Of a DNA stretch of 64,000 nt, positions 9,327 through 19,838 are shown in pieces. Below the pieces are notes generated by a model, which was given only the letters and a program-made list of their open reading frames with translations, did no database searches and was not told the DNA's origin. This DNA comes from Cylindrotheca closterium. Taxonomy: Eukaryota; Bacillariophyta; Bacillariophyceae; Bacillariales; Bacillariaceae. The position numbers and the translations under genes are program-made. The stretch is from assembly GCA_933822405.4 (NCBI GenBank), contig CAKOGP040002291.1:90460-154459 (forward strand), given 5' to 3'. Position 1 is the first letter of the stretch; each line of letters begins with the position of its first letter.

Positions 9327-11384
9327 ATGCATCAAACAATCATGAACGCCTTGAACGATTCCATATTTGACGATACCTCAACGGACGGTTCAATACTGCA
9401 ACAACCACAACAACAGCAACAACATGATCATCAGCAACAAAACGAGCAGCGACAACAACAACAACAGCAAGAACCACCGCAAGATATGGGTCTCCTCTTT
9501 GAATTGATTGAAAGCCGGGAATGGGAAGGCGTCATTTCCTTTTGCAATCAAGTCCCAGATGCCGCGAGTATTGGTCGAGTCTATGCCGAAGACATTTTGA
9601 ACTTGCCATTGCACGAAGTGCTAAAACAACCCCATCCTTCGTGGACAGTGATTAATCTATTATTGAACATGTACCCCGAAGGCATTGCCAAAAAGGGATA
9701 TCAAGGGAATCTTCCTCTGCATTATGCCTGTTCCAATGAAACCATTTCCATAGAGATCCTCCAAGGATTGCTGGAAGCTTATCCCACGGCAACCCGACTG
9801 CGGAACGATGAGGATTCCTTGCCGATTCATTTGGCCTGTCAACACTTGAGTGAACTGGATTCTATACTAGCCATACTACAAACACATCCGGAAGGAGCTT
9901 ATCTACGAGATGCCGATGGCTTTACAGCCTTGGATTATGCCTCGGCATCTTCCAACATTGGCACGTCCATGAATACGACCTTGGAACAAATGGCACCCAT
10001 CTTGGTGGAAACGGCCAAGGCCGCGGCCGAACGCAAGTCGGAGGAAACCAATCAGAAAATCAAGGGGATTCAAGAAGCACATGAAGAATATATACGGCAA
10101 TTGGGATTTCGAGAGGAAGATTTGGAACAAGAATTCATGGAGGCTCAAATTGACCTGCAGGACCAACTGTCGGAGGAAAAGGAACGCAACATTTCCTTGG
10201 CCGAACGAATCTTGAAAAAGGAGCGCACATTGCAAGACTTGCAAACCCAAGTGGACCAATTGACCAACATGATAAAAGATGAACGAGTGGATCGACAATT
10301 GGAAATGGCCAAACAACAACAAGAATACAAGGAAATCTTGGGGATTAATACTGTAAGCAACAATGAAAATGGTAGTGCTGCAGAACAAGCATCCTCGCCA
10401 TCCGCAAGGTCATTGGTATCGTTGAGATCAGCCTCCCCATCCACATCTAAGTCACCCATTCGAACCAGCAAAAATGTCGATATGAAGACTCATTTGTCCA
10501 CCTTGGTCCAGCGTTACAATTTGCAACAAAAGGAACTTGCCGAAATGGCCAAAGACTTGACCTACAATACCAACATGGTCCGCAATTTGAACGAACTTTT
10601 GACCTCCAAGGACGAACACATTGGAGAACTCAAACAAGAAAATTTTGACCTAAAGCAAGAAAAGCAAGCTCAACAAACACAAAACGATGGTTTGCAAAAT
10701 TCGCTCCAAGCGACACAAGACGAATTGTTGGATGCCAAACAAGAAGTCCAGCGATTGTCCAAAATGTACGAACAACAATCGGAACAACTGACCGAAGCCA
10801 ATCGAATTGTGAGGGTACAAGAAAGTCGATTGGCGTCCATCAAGTCTCTGGCACAATCATTGTCGTTCAATATTGAAAGTTGGGATCTGGACGATCAACA
10901 AAAGGAAGGAGAGGCGGAAACTTGGGGGCACCAACCGCAAATACAACAACGACCACAATCGCAACCCCAGCCACGACGGTCGCAATTGCCAGAACAGCAG
11001 CCGCAGGATCAGCTACAAGAAGAACAAGACCAGTTGCAGCCAAGTCCGACGGACGAAGACCAACACATTTCCAGTAGATTTGAAGTACTCGAGGGAATGG
11101 AAACCATTCGACAGAATGATCAATACGATCATCATGGCGGAAACCACAATGCATTGATGAAACAAGGGAGAATGTCACCAATGCCCAACAACAAGCAGCA
11201 GCAACAGCAGGCCCTGATGATGGCAGATGACAAGGAAGATTATTCGTTAAAGACCAATGAAACTGGCTTGTCTACCCGGAATGAAGAGAGTACTTTGCCG
11301 TCGAGTCCCGGCGAAGAGTCATCGTCGTTGTCGAGCCCGGCGAGACCACCAATGGGGGCCACGAGGCAAACCAGTGATGACTAA
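9327..11384 (+). CDS. ankyrin-repeat / coiled-coil protein with polyQ N-terminus
   Basis: 685 aa. Residues ~25-50 are a Gln/His tract encoded by CAA/CAG runs. About 93-205 are ankyrin-like repeats with the LPLHEVL, LPLHYAC, LPIHLACQ and TALDYAS cores typical of the stramenopile type, where each repeat ends in a YPEG/YPTA-like loop. Long coiled coils follow at ~230-345 and ~395-510 (heptads rich in Glu, Gln, Leu, Lys). The tail is disordered and Gln/Ser-rich. No enzymatic motif is seen. It is likely a scaffold, with ankyrins binding a partner and the coil oligomerising (inference). It shares its layout with the larger protein encoded at 49763-53539. The start ATG at 9327 is the first in frame. 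A single exon is assumed. Confidence 0.75.
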   Translation: MHQTIMNALNDSIFDDTSTDGSILQQPQQQQQHDHQQQNEQRQQQQQQEPPQDMGLLFELIESREWEGVISFCNQVPDAASIGRVYAEDILNLPLHEVLKQPHPSWTVINLLLNMYPEGIAKKGYQGNLPLHYACSNETISIEILQGLLEAYPTATRLRNDEDSLPIHLACQHLSELDSILAILQTHPEGAYLRDADGFTALDYASASSNIGTSMNTTLEQMAPILVETAKAAAERKSEETNQKIKGIQEAHEEYIRQLGFREEDLEQEFMEAQIDLQDQLSEEKERNISLAERILKKERTLQDLQTQVDQLTNMIKDERVDRQLEMAKQQQEYKEILGINTVSNNENGSAAEQASSPSARSLVSLRSASPSTSKSPIRTSKNVDMKTHLSTLVQRYNLQQKELAEMAKDLTYNTNMVRNLNELLTSKDEHIGELKQENFDLKQEKQAQQTQNDGLQNSLQATQDELLDAKQEVQRLSKMYEQQSEQLTEANRIVRVQESRLASIKSLAQSLSFNIESWDLDDQQKEGEAETWGHQPQIQQRPQSQPQPRRSQLPEQQPQDQLQEEQDQLQPSPTDEDQHISSRFEVLEGMETIRQNDQYDHHGGNHNALMKQGRMSPMPNNKQQQQQALMMADDKEDYSLKTNETGLSTRNEESTLPSSPGEESSSLSSPARPPMGATRQTSDD

Positions 11385-11504
11385 AGAATAACAATTTTAA
11401 AATGATTATATGATAGGCAGAGGATTCTTTTTGCAATATCAGCAGACTTGCCACAGAGGATTCAACGAAATTGAATGAATAAATGAAAGAAGAACCCGAT
11501 CATC

Positions 11505-12616
11505 TCATGATGTGAATATTCTCTCTCTCAAAAGCCAATGTACAGCATCCACTCGTGTTCTGGTCTCAGTTGGACGTTCCCATGGATCGAATGCCCCGTA
11601 GTATGAGACCCTTCTGGCTCGTTGCAAGATCAGTGGCCATACCGGTAGGTTTGTGGGAAGCTCGACGTCCGCATCATTCTGCAAGCATCGTCGTCCAGCT
11701 TGATTCCGACAGAGCGGAACACTGAATTAGGCGCGATTATTCTTCCCATTCCTATCTCGTGTCAGATTCACCTTCTTCTTCTTCTTCACACCAGTACAAC
11801 GACAATCGTTCAAGACTGGTGTTTCACGAAAAGCAATCATGCAGCAACCCAACACATGATTGCGACGCAAGGCAAGGGTTCCCACGCACTTCCAGGTTCC
11901 GGAGAAATCGAGTTGCTGGTAGTTTGTTTCATCAAAAATGCGTTTCATATCTGTCTCGCCAATTTCGTTGTTTGGGATTACCAAACTGTGAAGTTGATTT
12001 TTCTCAAGCAAATTATTGAACACTGAGATGGTTTGCAAATGATTTTCACACAACTCATCCACAGAATGAAGTCGCCTACAACGACGCGCAATCGCCGTCG
12101 CTTGTGCGCAATCGAGTCTCCTGATCATGATTATAAGGTCTTTTAATAAAGATGCGTTCTTGGGACTGTCATCGTTTGAAGTATCGCGGACATGGAGGGA
12201 ACCAGCATCTCGTACTAGATCTGTATTGCTTAGGTGAAGCTTTTCAATCGTACACTCCTGACGGCACAATCCATCCATAAAGACTTCCTGACGAAAGAAG
12301 TGTCTAGGACCGACAAACCTGTTGATTTGCATGGACAAGTTTTTCACACGGCCATCGAGAACTATGGTGCAAAATAGTGTCTCCAGAATTGGTTGACTTG
12401 GGCCATCCCATCCTCGCCCATGTCGTTGTCAGCTGCCAAGCGTAGCTTCTCGAGAGACGAGGAGAAGGAAATAGCTTGTAATAGCATCAACAAATAATGA
12501 TAAAAGTAAACGCACAGCATTGGGCAAAACTGGATCACTCTCGAGAGTGCAGCTTTACCACGCTGACTGGGGATCATGACACAAGGACCACTCGCTATAT
12601 TATGATGATGAATCAA
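11505..12616 (-). pseudogene. LRR-family pseudogene, 5'-truncated
   Basis: A decayed copy of the LRR family whose intact members are at 19839, 22661 and 24477. The segment at 11505-11735 matches the family C-terminus (RxRTxTSTRVDVVYWLL-like end and LNRAGRQYLQ-like region) but is out of frame with 11727-12347. That piece still reads LHSVDELCENHLQTISVFNNLL and NQLHSLVIPNNEIGE. A third piece at 12362-12616 reads LLQAISFSSSLEKLRLAADNDMGED. At least two frame breaks separate the pieces, and the N-terminal ~150 codons are missing. Loss stops just before the SDR gene's last exon. Confidence 0.8.
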
Positions 12617-12650
12617 TCGACTGATTCATCCATAAGCTAGTGGCATCTAT

Positions 12651-13572
12651 TCATCCTTGCGACAAAGGTCGAGGCCGCACAGGGTAATTCCCCCGAGCCA
12701 TCTACATAAATCAATCACAACAGAAGTGGAGCGTCAGACTTGTTTCAAAAGACAAATACAAAATCTACAAAATATCTTACCAGTCCTCCATCGATTTCCC
12801 AAGTAGATCCAGTGATCCATTCATTCTCAATCAAAGGAATGCACACGTCGGCTACTTCTTCCACTGTTCCCAGTCTTCCAACCAAACACTTTTCGGCCCA
12901 GGAATTTCGCATCGAGTCGTCTTGAAAGGCTTTTTCAGTTCGTTCCACCGGTACCACACCAGGGGCAACACCATTTACCCGAACGTTGTAAGGGGCAAAT
13001 TCGATGGCCATACTTCTAGTCAAAGAGTCTAGTCCAGACTTGCTGCAGGCATATGCCCCCATGAATTCGTTGGATCTTTCGCCGTGAATCGAACTAATGT
13101 TGATGATTACCCCTTCTCCCTTTTTCTTCATGGTCGGTAGAGCTAGTTTACTCAGCAATAATGGTGCATGTAAATTGACAGCCATTGTGTCATGCCATGA
13201 GGAAAGGTCGGTGTCATCGTCTTCAAGTGGGAGCTTGGTGATGGATCCTGCATTGTTCACCAAGATATCTAGCCCATCTTTGCAGAGCTCTTGAACCTTT
13301 GCCATGAAATCTGGTATTGTTTCTGGCTTTCGAAAGTCGCAATGAAGGACGCCAAGACAAGAGTTGCCTAAGTTTTCTTTCGTAACTTGGGCTTCTACTT
13401 TTCGGTTGTTGTAATGAACAATCACATTGGCTCCTTCCTTGCCAAGTTTCAACGCAATGCCTTTGCCAATGCCTCCAGACGAACCTGTAACCAACACATT
13501 TTTTCCAATGAGAGAATAACCTGCAGCGACAGAACTTAAGCGCAGGAGTATGAATGCACACAAGAAGATCAT
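12651..13572 (-). CDS. short-chain dehydrogenase/reductase (SDR), secretory or plastid presequence
   Basis: Two exons, 13572-12781 and 12701-12651, give 280 aa; the 79-nt intron has GTAAGA and ATGTAG ends. Splicing replaces a read-through tail with GGLMARGNYPVRPRPL, which resembles the C-terminal DGGMxARANxPxRPxP ending of a known SDR subgroup. Cofactor motif VTGSSGGIG (residues ~28-37), NNAG (~106-109), and the catalytic Ser (~160), Tyr174 and Lys178 (YACSK) are all present, so it should be active. The short hydrophobic N-terminus (FLCAFILLRLSSVAAG) looks like a signal peptide. NAD(P)-dependent oxidation or reduction of an unknown alcohol or carbonyl is expected. Confidence 0.85.
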
Positions 13573-14272
13573 TGTTTTGGTTGGATTTTTATGATATTGA
13601 TGTGGTCACGGTCAAATTTATTGGCATTGGATCCGCCTGGCCGTCGATCGCCTGTAAAGAAATAGTCATGGAAGTCGAATATGGTACCGGTAACGGGTAA
13701 CGGTACGATACTATGCATCGAATAGCAAATTGTAGCACTCTCCGATTACCATTTTCATCATGGAAGTCGATTATGTCTAACCAAAGAGACTGTTCTCTCA
13801 TCACCCTTGCCCCCGATGTACTTCAAACCGCTGGAGATACAAGCTTCGTTAGCCAAAAGAATAATGTAAATTGTTGAAATATGAACCGAAATGCAACCTT
13901 CCGGACACTAACAAGAAAACAGACTCACTGATGTAGTAACGGAGGTCTATCATGTCTTTAGGCAGATTGGACAGTCTCCCGAGCAGTATTCATTATATGT
14001 GGTGGAGCGGCCACTTTTCTGGTTCAACGTCTTTTCTTCTTCGCGGACGCACCACAACGTGTAACGGAAGTATGATATGAACTGTTCCGGAATTTATATC
14101 CACTGGTACGCTTTGAAAATTTCACTACTAAATTGGCCAATCAGATTGAACTTCATTAATCCTACGGTTCTGCTTCTCCTGAAAATCTCAGATCTCTTTC
14201 CTTGATTCATTCATTCATATTCCTTCAGTGGACACGACCAAAGGGCTTTGTGGTCGACATCCTCTTGCAATC
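13573..14272. other. intergenic between SDR and SAM-RBR genes
   Basis: Divergent promoters are expected here. A TTCCTTCAG just before 14228 could be an intron acceptor for an upstream exon of the SAM-RBR gene, but no convincing first exon was found. Otherwise I see nothing. Confidence 0.4.
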
Positions 14273-16135
14273 ATGGAACTTAGTCATGCAGAACGCCCAC
14301 CACCCTCAACGTGGACTGCAACAGATGTCCAACAATGGGCGGTGGACATGAGGCTAGCTCAAGAGGCCGTTGTCGGTTTGTCGGAAAATCAAATCGATGG
14401 GGCAACTCTCATCACTTTAAGCAAATCAGAACTCAGGGAAGACCTAGGCATCAAGTCTCTGGCCGCAAGGCGACATCTGCTGGACCTTATTCGGTCACTC
14501 CAAATTCAGAACGAAACGAGTGACTTTTCTGCAGCAATGGATGTCCACGACGAAGAAATTCGGCGCTTTGCCGCAATACAAGTGTCCAACAACAGTGCGG
14601 GTGCAGATGCGGCTGCCATTGGGCATACCGTGAATATGATCAATCCAACACACCTTGCAATTGCGCATGAGCTTGATTCAGATGCACAGCGTCAACGACA
14701 AGTTATCTCTGATCATCTTCTAGCATGTCGCATTCAACGCGATCTCCAGCGTGGCCTTCCAGCCTATGAAGATGCTCAAACTGCACACGAAGAGCAACAA
14801 CGGCTCAATGCCTTGTTCCAACGAGAAGAGCAAGACTACATTTATGCGGAGAGCCTCGCGACCGGACGAGAACGTGCCCACGTACAATCTCGGCGTCAAC
14901 GAGAGACGGCAGAACCCCAGCCCATTCCTCCTGCTGCAGTTGTTGGAGGCAATGAACGAGCCATTCCAAGCACCGCAAGCCGAGTGGCCACCCTTTTTGG
15001 TCTATCCATGAAGGTGTGCGCTGACAACAAAGTCAATGTCGCCCAAGCTTTTTCGACTGGAAAAGTCAAGCCCATCACGACGCCTGCACTTGTCAGCGAC
15101 GACGATGATGATGATGATAATGACAACGATGGTGGCGGCGGTGTCAAGTACCGATACCACAATAAGAACACCCAAGAAGACAAGCGCAAGCCAGCACCCA
15201 TGCCCAAGGGACTGCATAATCTTCCTTTCGTGGACCAATGCAGTGTGTGCTTTGATAAGAATGTCAAAGGATATCACTTGGCCTGTGAGCATCGTCAGTG
15301 CATTCCATGCACTCGAAGGCTCTTCAAGACAGGGCTCAAGGATAATACTCTCTTGCCTTTGCGATGTTGCGAGGTGCCCATTGACATGAGTATTGCCAAG
15401 GATCTTCTCAAAGAAAAGGAGGCCAACTTGATTCTACAGCGCGTAGAAGAGCTTGGGGCAGCGAATAAGATGTATTGTCCCACCTGCAATTCGTTTCTGA
15501 ATCTCGATCTGGTTGACGCCTCGCAATCGGTGACGGTACAATGCTCCTGTAAGACCCACCTATGTGTCGCTTGCAAAACAACTGCCCATCCTGGTATTTC
15601 GTGCAGGCAGCACCAACGGCAGCGTCTCAATGATTCCTCAGATGATGGCCGTGCCTTGTTTCTTGCCCTTTCTCGTGACAAGGGATGGAAGCAGTGCCCA
15701 AAGTGTTCAGAAATGATTGAGCTTCGTTCAGGTTGCAACCACATGACCTGCGCCAATTGCAGGCATGAATTTTGCTACAAGTGTCTTGAAAAATGGAGTA
15801 CTGGCAATGGTCAATGCACTTCCGGTCGATGCGAGCTATGGGATGAAAATCGACTTCTGGAAGCTGGTGAAGCTCGTGTTCAACAGGAAGAACAAGCTCG
15901 GGGAGAAGCAATCGCGGGGCCTGCCCGTCAAGAACGCCTTCGAGTCGCGGTGGCTGGGTTGCGTCAAAACGAAATTTGCGCTCATAATTGGGTCCGCAGT
16001 GGAGGTTACAAGGGCTTATGTCCGAATTGTTCCTTTGAGATGTTTGCATACGGAATGAGATGCAGTTCCGATTGTGGTTCGACCGTGTGCTACACCTGTG
16101 CCCACCATCGTATCCCACAACGTGGATGGCGCTGA
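14273..16135 (+). CDS. SAM-domain RBR-type E3 ubiquitin ligase
   Basis: 620 aa from the ATG at 14273; the open frame starts earlier with GTG and may be the end of an intron. Residues ~12-75 form a SAM domain (TDVQQWAVDM ... LSKSELREDLGIKSLAARRHLLDLI). An acidic low-complexity stretch (SDDDDDDDNDNDGGG) follows at ~280. RING1 starts near 322 (CSVCFDKNVKGYHLACEHRQCIPC), an IBR follows (CPTCNSFLNL ... CSCKTHLCVACKTTAHPGISC), and RING2 begins near 475 (CPKCSEMIELRSGCNHMTC). The catalytic Cys of RING2 lies in GCNHM, about residue 488, so HECT-like transfer should be possible. A further Cys-rich module closes the protein (CPNCSFEMF ... CSSDCGSTVCYTC). SAM probably mediates oligomerisation or substrate docking. 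Confidence 0.85.
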   Translation: MELSHAERPPPSTWTATDVQQWAVDMRLAQEAVVGLSENQIDGATLITLSKSELREDLGIKSLAARRHLLDLIRSLQIQNETSDFSAAMDVHDEEIRRFAAIQVSNNSAGADAAAIGHTVNMINPTHLAIAHELDSDAQRQRQVISDHLLACRIQRDLQRGLPAYEDAQTAHEEQQRLNALFQREEQDYIYAESLATGRERAHVQSRRQRETAEPQPIPPAAVVGGNERAIPSTASRVATLFGLSMKVCADNKVNVAQAFSTGKVKPITTPALVSDDDDDDDNDNDGGGGVKYRYHNKNTQEDKRKPAPMPKGLHNLPFVDQCSVCFDKNVKGYHLACEHRQCIPCTRRLFKTGLKDNTLLPLRCCEVPIDMSIAKDLLKEKEANLILQRVEELGAANKMYCPTCNSFLNLDLVDASQSVTVQCSCKTHLCVACKTTAHPGISCRQHQRQRLNDSSDDGRALFLALSRDKGWKQCPKCSEMIELRSGCNHMTCANCRHEFCYKCLEKWSTGNGQCTSGRCELWDENRLLEAGEARVQQEEQARGEAIAGPARQERLRVAVAGLRQNEICAHNWVRSGGYKGLCPNCSFEMFAYGMRCSSDCGSTVCYTCAHHRIPQRGWR

Positions 16136-16628
16136 TCTGCTTTTCACAATGCTTGTGTCTGCCAGCAGCCAATCAAGTTTGTGTTCATGTTTGTTCGCTT
16201 TGCTCTTTTGGTATTCTGGGTCATGGAGCCGTTGCCTGCACAACGTAGTTCAGCAATAGGCACTATTGTGCAGAGTAATATCTTATTGCAGTTAAATTTC
16301 GCGAATCCACTGCTGATCATTCGACTGATTCGCTCCTACGACCAACACATCGTATAATTTCACAATGATGAACTAGCAGATGGCCCATAGACGAGATTCC
16401 CAAGAGACTGACTCGCTCCAATAATCATCATGCCACTGTCGATCCTTTTGCGCATAAGATTGAAGGCTGTGTATTTCTTCCATTCAGCAGGGCTCTTCGC
16501 AGAGTGGTGACATCAAGAAAGTACCTGTATCCTGTGCACGGTGTAGTATACAATAGCATATGTGTATCATTTTGAAAAAAGGGTTGATACGCTATACGGT
16601 ACTACTGTATAATTTATGTTACATCGTC
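16136..16628. other. intergenic, no gene seen
   Basis: 3' flank of the SAM-RBR gene and 5' flank of the decayed gene at 16629. Small open frames here have no coding character. Confidence 0.4.
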
Positions 16629-17373
16629 GACAGACTTAATGTTTGCCGTCGACATCGCAAGAGATTCATCCAAGCGGAGTTGGACGGTGCCAAAGAAACA
16701 GTGATTCTACTTCTGCTCAATACCATTGCAGCACAACATGTCAAACTTCACGCCGTGGCGAACTGGGGTCTGAACTTGGACGAATGAGTAATCGGAAGAT
16801 GTCAATCCGTTTTTCCGTCGGAATACTATAGTGTTGTTACGGCGATGTATGATTTCTTTGCATCCGTTTCTTTCAATGGTTATATGACGACATGGGCAGA
16901 CAAGGGTCTGGTATCCGATGGCTGGACAAACAAAGGCAAACCTTTTGCGGAATGCGTTAAGGAATCAAAGACAACGTCTGGCAACATTCGGAAATCAAGG
17001 AACTCGTCAAGCACTCTGTGTTTGTGCGTTTCGTTATCAATGTTCGGGCAATCTTCCTGGCAGAGTTCGCAAAGTACAAACACATGTTTCCCGGAATCGA
17101 TGGAGAGGCCATGTTTGTTGGAACCGTGCTTCATTCCTTGGATCATACTTTCATGGATTGGAATATGAAAGATCCACTTTAGTTGGATGTTGACGACCGA
17201 AGATTTGGCAAGATGGCGGAGATTGGTCGAGTGGTCAAAGTAGGTTTGTATCAGGCGTTCCAGGTCTTTATTTCAATACGCGCTTCAAAGGCGGTGGCCA
17301 TCCTTTCAATGCAAAAGTGGCAAAGATCAACAAGAAGTTGGCAGATCACATGGACACTTGCATTGTCAAGTAG
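16629..17373 (+). pseudogene. decayed gene of unknown family
   Basis: Reading along one strand gives long protein-like stretches broken by lesions. RFIQAELDGAKETVILLLLN ... NWGLNLDE ends at a TGA (16785). The same frame continues through EYYSVVTAMYDFFASVSF ... KPFAECVK to ~16965. A frame shift leads to HSVFVRFVINVRAIFLAEFA, KHMFPGIDGEAMFVGTVLHS and MDWNMKDPL, which stops at TAG 17180. It resumes with LDVDDRRFGKMAEIGRVVKVG, and a second shift near 17250 leads to FNTRFKGGGHPF ... DHMDTCIVK with a TAG at 17371. Two stops and two shifts indicate a pseudogene. I do not recognise the family; no transposase or polymerase motif is evident. Confidence 0.6.
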
Positions 17374-17742
17374 AGGAATCAAACCATACCATGGATTCGA
17401 GATTTGTGGAACGGTGCGGCGCAGAGGGTGGCGAGAGCAAGCAATTGCCTTTGAGCATGATGGACTTTCACAAGATCCGCAGGTGTGAAATGTTTCCAGC
17501 ATCAGTATTGAGACTTTGAAACCAAATAGAAAAAGATTGCATTGTATCACCTCCCTTCTAAATTCTAGTCACCAGTGTTTGTTTTTGAAATGAGTTGAAA
17601 TGCCGAAGCAATGTGTGTAGACGGTATGAATATGAGTATTGTGCAGTAATTGTGTTGTGTGTTGTGCAATATTGCGCTCACATGGCCTGCCTTTCTCGTT
17701 CTTCTTCTTGCCGTCATTCAGCAGCAAGCGAACCGGAACATC
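17374..17742. other. intergenic, no gene seen
   Basis: 3' flank of both the decayed gene and the first broken LRR copy. No feature is seen. Confidence 0.4.
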
Positions 17743-19156
17743 TCATGATGTCAATACTCTCTCTCTCAGGAGCCAATATACAACATCCACTCGCGTGCTA
17801 GTCATAGTTGGGCGTTCCCATTTGTCAAAAGCCCCGTAGTACGAGATCTTTCCGGCCTGTTGCAAAATCAACGGGAATAAGTTTGTGGGCAACTCAGCAC
17901 CCGCATCATTCTGCAAGTATTGCCGTCCGACTCGATTTAGACTGAGCGGAACACTTAATGTGTTGCGATGGTACCCTGACCAATTTTGCCCACCAAACCA
18001 ACAATCCAGTTTCTCAAGACTAGTGTTTCGCGACAAGCAGTTTTCCAGAAACCCCATACATTGCTTCGACGTTAGAAAAGGATTCTCACTCAGATCAAGG
18101 TTTCGGAGAGATCGCGTAGCTGGTAGTTGTATCAAAAAGCTTGCTATACCTCTCTGGCTAACTTCGTTGTTATGAACATCCAAACTTTGAAGCTGTTTTT
18201 TCACGATCAAATCAATGAACATTGACATCGTTTGCAAATAATTTTCACTCAAATCAACATCACGCAGTGACATAAACCGACGTAGTATCGTCGTGGCTTT
18301 TGAGCAATTGAGCTTCCCATTGATGATCGAAAGGTATTGCAGAGACGTATTATTGGGAATGTCGTTTGTATCCTCTGGGACTTGGAGGATACCAGCCTCT
18401 CGTACTAGATAGATATTGCTTAGTTGAAGCTTTCAATCGTGCACTCTTGACGGCACATTGCATCCATCAAGACTTTCTGATCAAGCGTTTGGGTAGGAAC
18501 GAAAGACGGGTTGTATTCCATGGACAAAACTTTTACACGACCATTGTTGAGTACCACGGCGTGAAAGACTTGCTGAAGGATTAGTTCGCTTGGGTCACCC
18601 CAGTGTAGATCGAGACGAAGTGTGTTCAGGGAACGATTTGTTCCGATGGCTTCAATCAAACAAGCTGCCAAATTGCCCTCAGTCATGTCGTTATTGGCTG
18701 TCAAAAAGTCAGCTTTTCCAGAGACTGCGAAGAGGAAATACCTCTTAGTACCATCAAGAAAAGGTGGTTTGGAATCTCGACTGGCGCGTTGAGATTCAAA
18801 TATAGCTCCCGAATTCCGTCAGCCTGTGCAAGACCAGCAACCAAACAGGCAAACTCAGCTTCATGGTGAAGGCATGATTGAAACACTAAACAATTAGTTT
18901 TCATTAATGCTGCCGCCAAGAAGCTGAGTTTGCCTGTTTGGTTGCTGGTCGAGCCCCTCACGAGTATCTTGTCAATCTTTTTGGGTAAACTCCTAAGCAA
19001 TTTAAATAGAGTCTCGTAATTCATCTGGCTGCCGATCCCCCTCATTCTTGCGTTTTGGATTGCAATCGAATTGATGTCCTTTGGAAAGGTGACAGGATCT
19101 GGATCGTCTAATTTTACAGGTGCTCCAGTTTTGTCGTAACATCTAACGTACGGCAT
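17743..19156 (-). pseudogene. LRR-family pseudogene with two frameshifts
   Basis: Full-length copy of the LRR family in three pieces. 19156-18701 is the N-terminus (MPYVRCYDKTG ... SQSLEKL) and ends at a stop caused by a shift near 18705. 18704-18420 continues with TANNDMTEGNLAACLIEAI. A one-base loss in a T run near 18430 (CTTTCAATCG where siblings have CTTTTCAATCG) shifts to the third piece, which runs to 17743 and ends with the family C-terminus. All pieces keep family spacing, so inactivation looks recent. It also carries a 31-base inverted copy of its own sequence (18920-18950). Confidence 0.85.
18832..18950. repeat. 31-bp perfect inverted repeat inside LRR pseudogene
   Basis: Arms 18832-18862 and 18920-18950 are exact reverse complements, separated by 57 bases. 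The left arm is ancestral: the other LRR copies have the same coding segment (CLVAGLAQADG region). The right arm replaces what in siblings encodes the SPAYLAFL-type segment. The paralogue length is retained, so the right arm looks like a copy written in from the left one. Confidence 0.9.
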
Positions 19157-19838
19157 GGGACCTAAGTTTCAAGAATTTCCAGCAAAGAACACGAAGTTGC
19201 TTTGCTTGGCTTGGCTTATTGGCTTCGCTTTTGATACACAGTAATGCGATGTCAAAATGGATTGAGTATGCGTACAGTAGTTTATTGAATATTCAATATA
19301 CAATATGTTATTGTGCCGTGACAACGTAGTCCGGTTAGTCGAATCAGAGTGATGGCGGGACAATGAGTTGCGGGAGCTTTCAACCTAACTTGATTTGGTT
19401 TGTTTTTATTTTATTTTATTTTACTTCCCGATCCTAGGGTCCTTCGGTTTGTTCTCATAGTATGGAACCATCTCAGGGTTTTAATGAGGACTTCATGGAT
19501 TTGATGATATTTGATGATGCGGTTGATGATGGAATGTATCGATCTGTGAGATCACAATTCCAGTGCAATGATCATGAGTACCAACCAACAGAGTAAGAAA
19601 GGTCTAAAGTCTACCAAGGTCTTGAGATAGATTCACAGATATCACTCAAGCCGAAGTGCCTGGTACCGTATTTTGGATGCTTCCCCCATGTACTCGGCCC
19701 CAGATTGATTCATTCGATTACAGAGGAGCAGCCATCCGAAGACTTCGATATTAATGTATTTTCATTCCACTTTCTCTTTTCCCCTTTCCTTCTGGTCTAC
19801 TCCTTTCCTTGATTCAACAACAAGCAAACCGGAACATA
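19157..19838. other. intergenic between LRR copies
   Basis: Upstream DNA of the broken LRR copy and downstream DNA of the next one. It contains TTTTATTTTATTTTATTTTAC near 19408-19424 and no gene. Confidence 0.4.
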
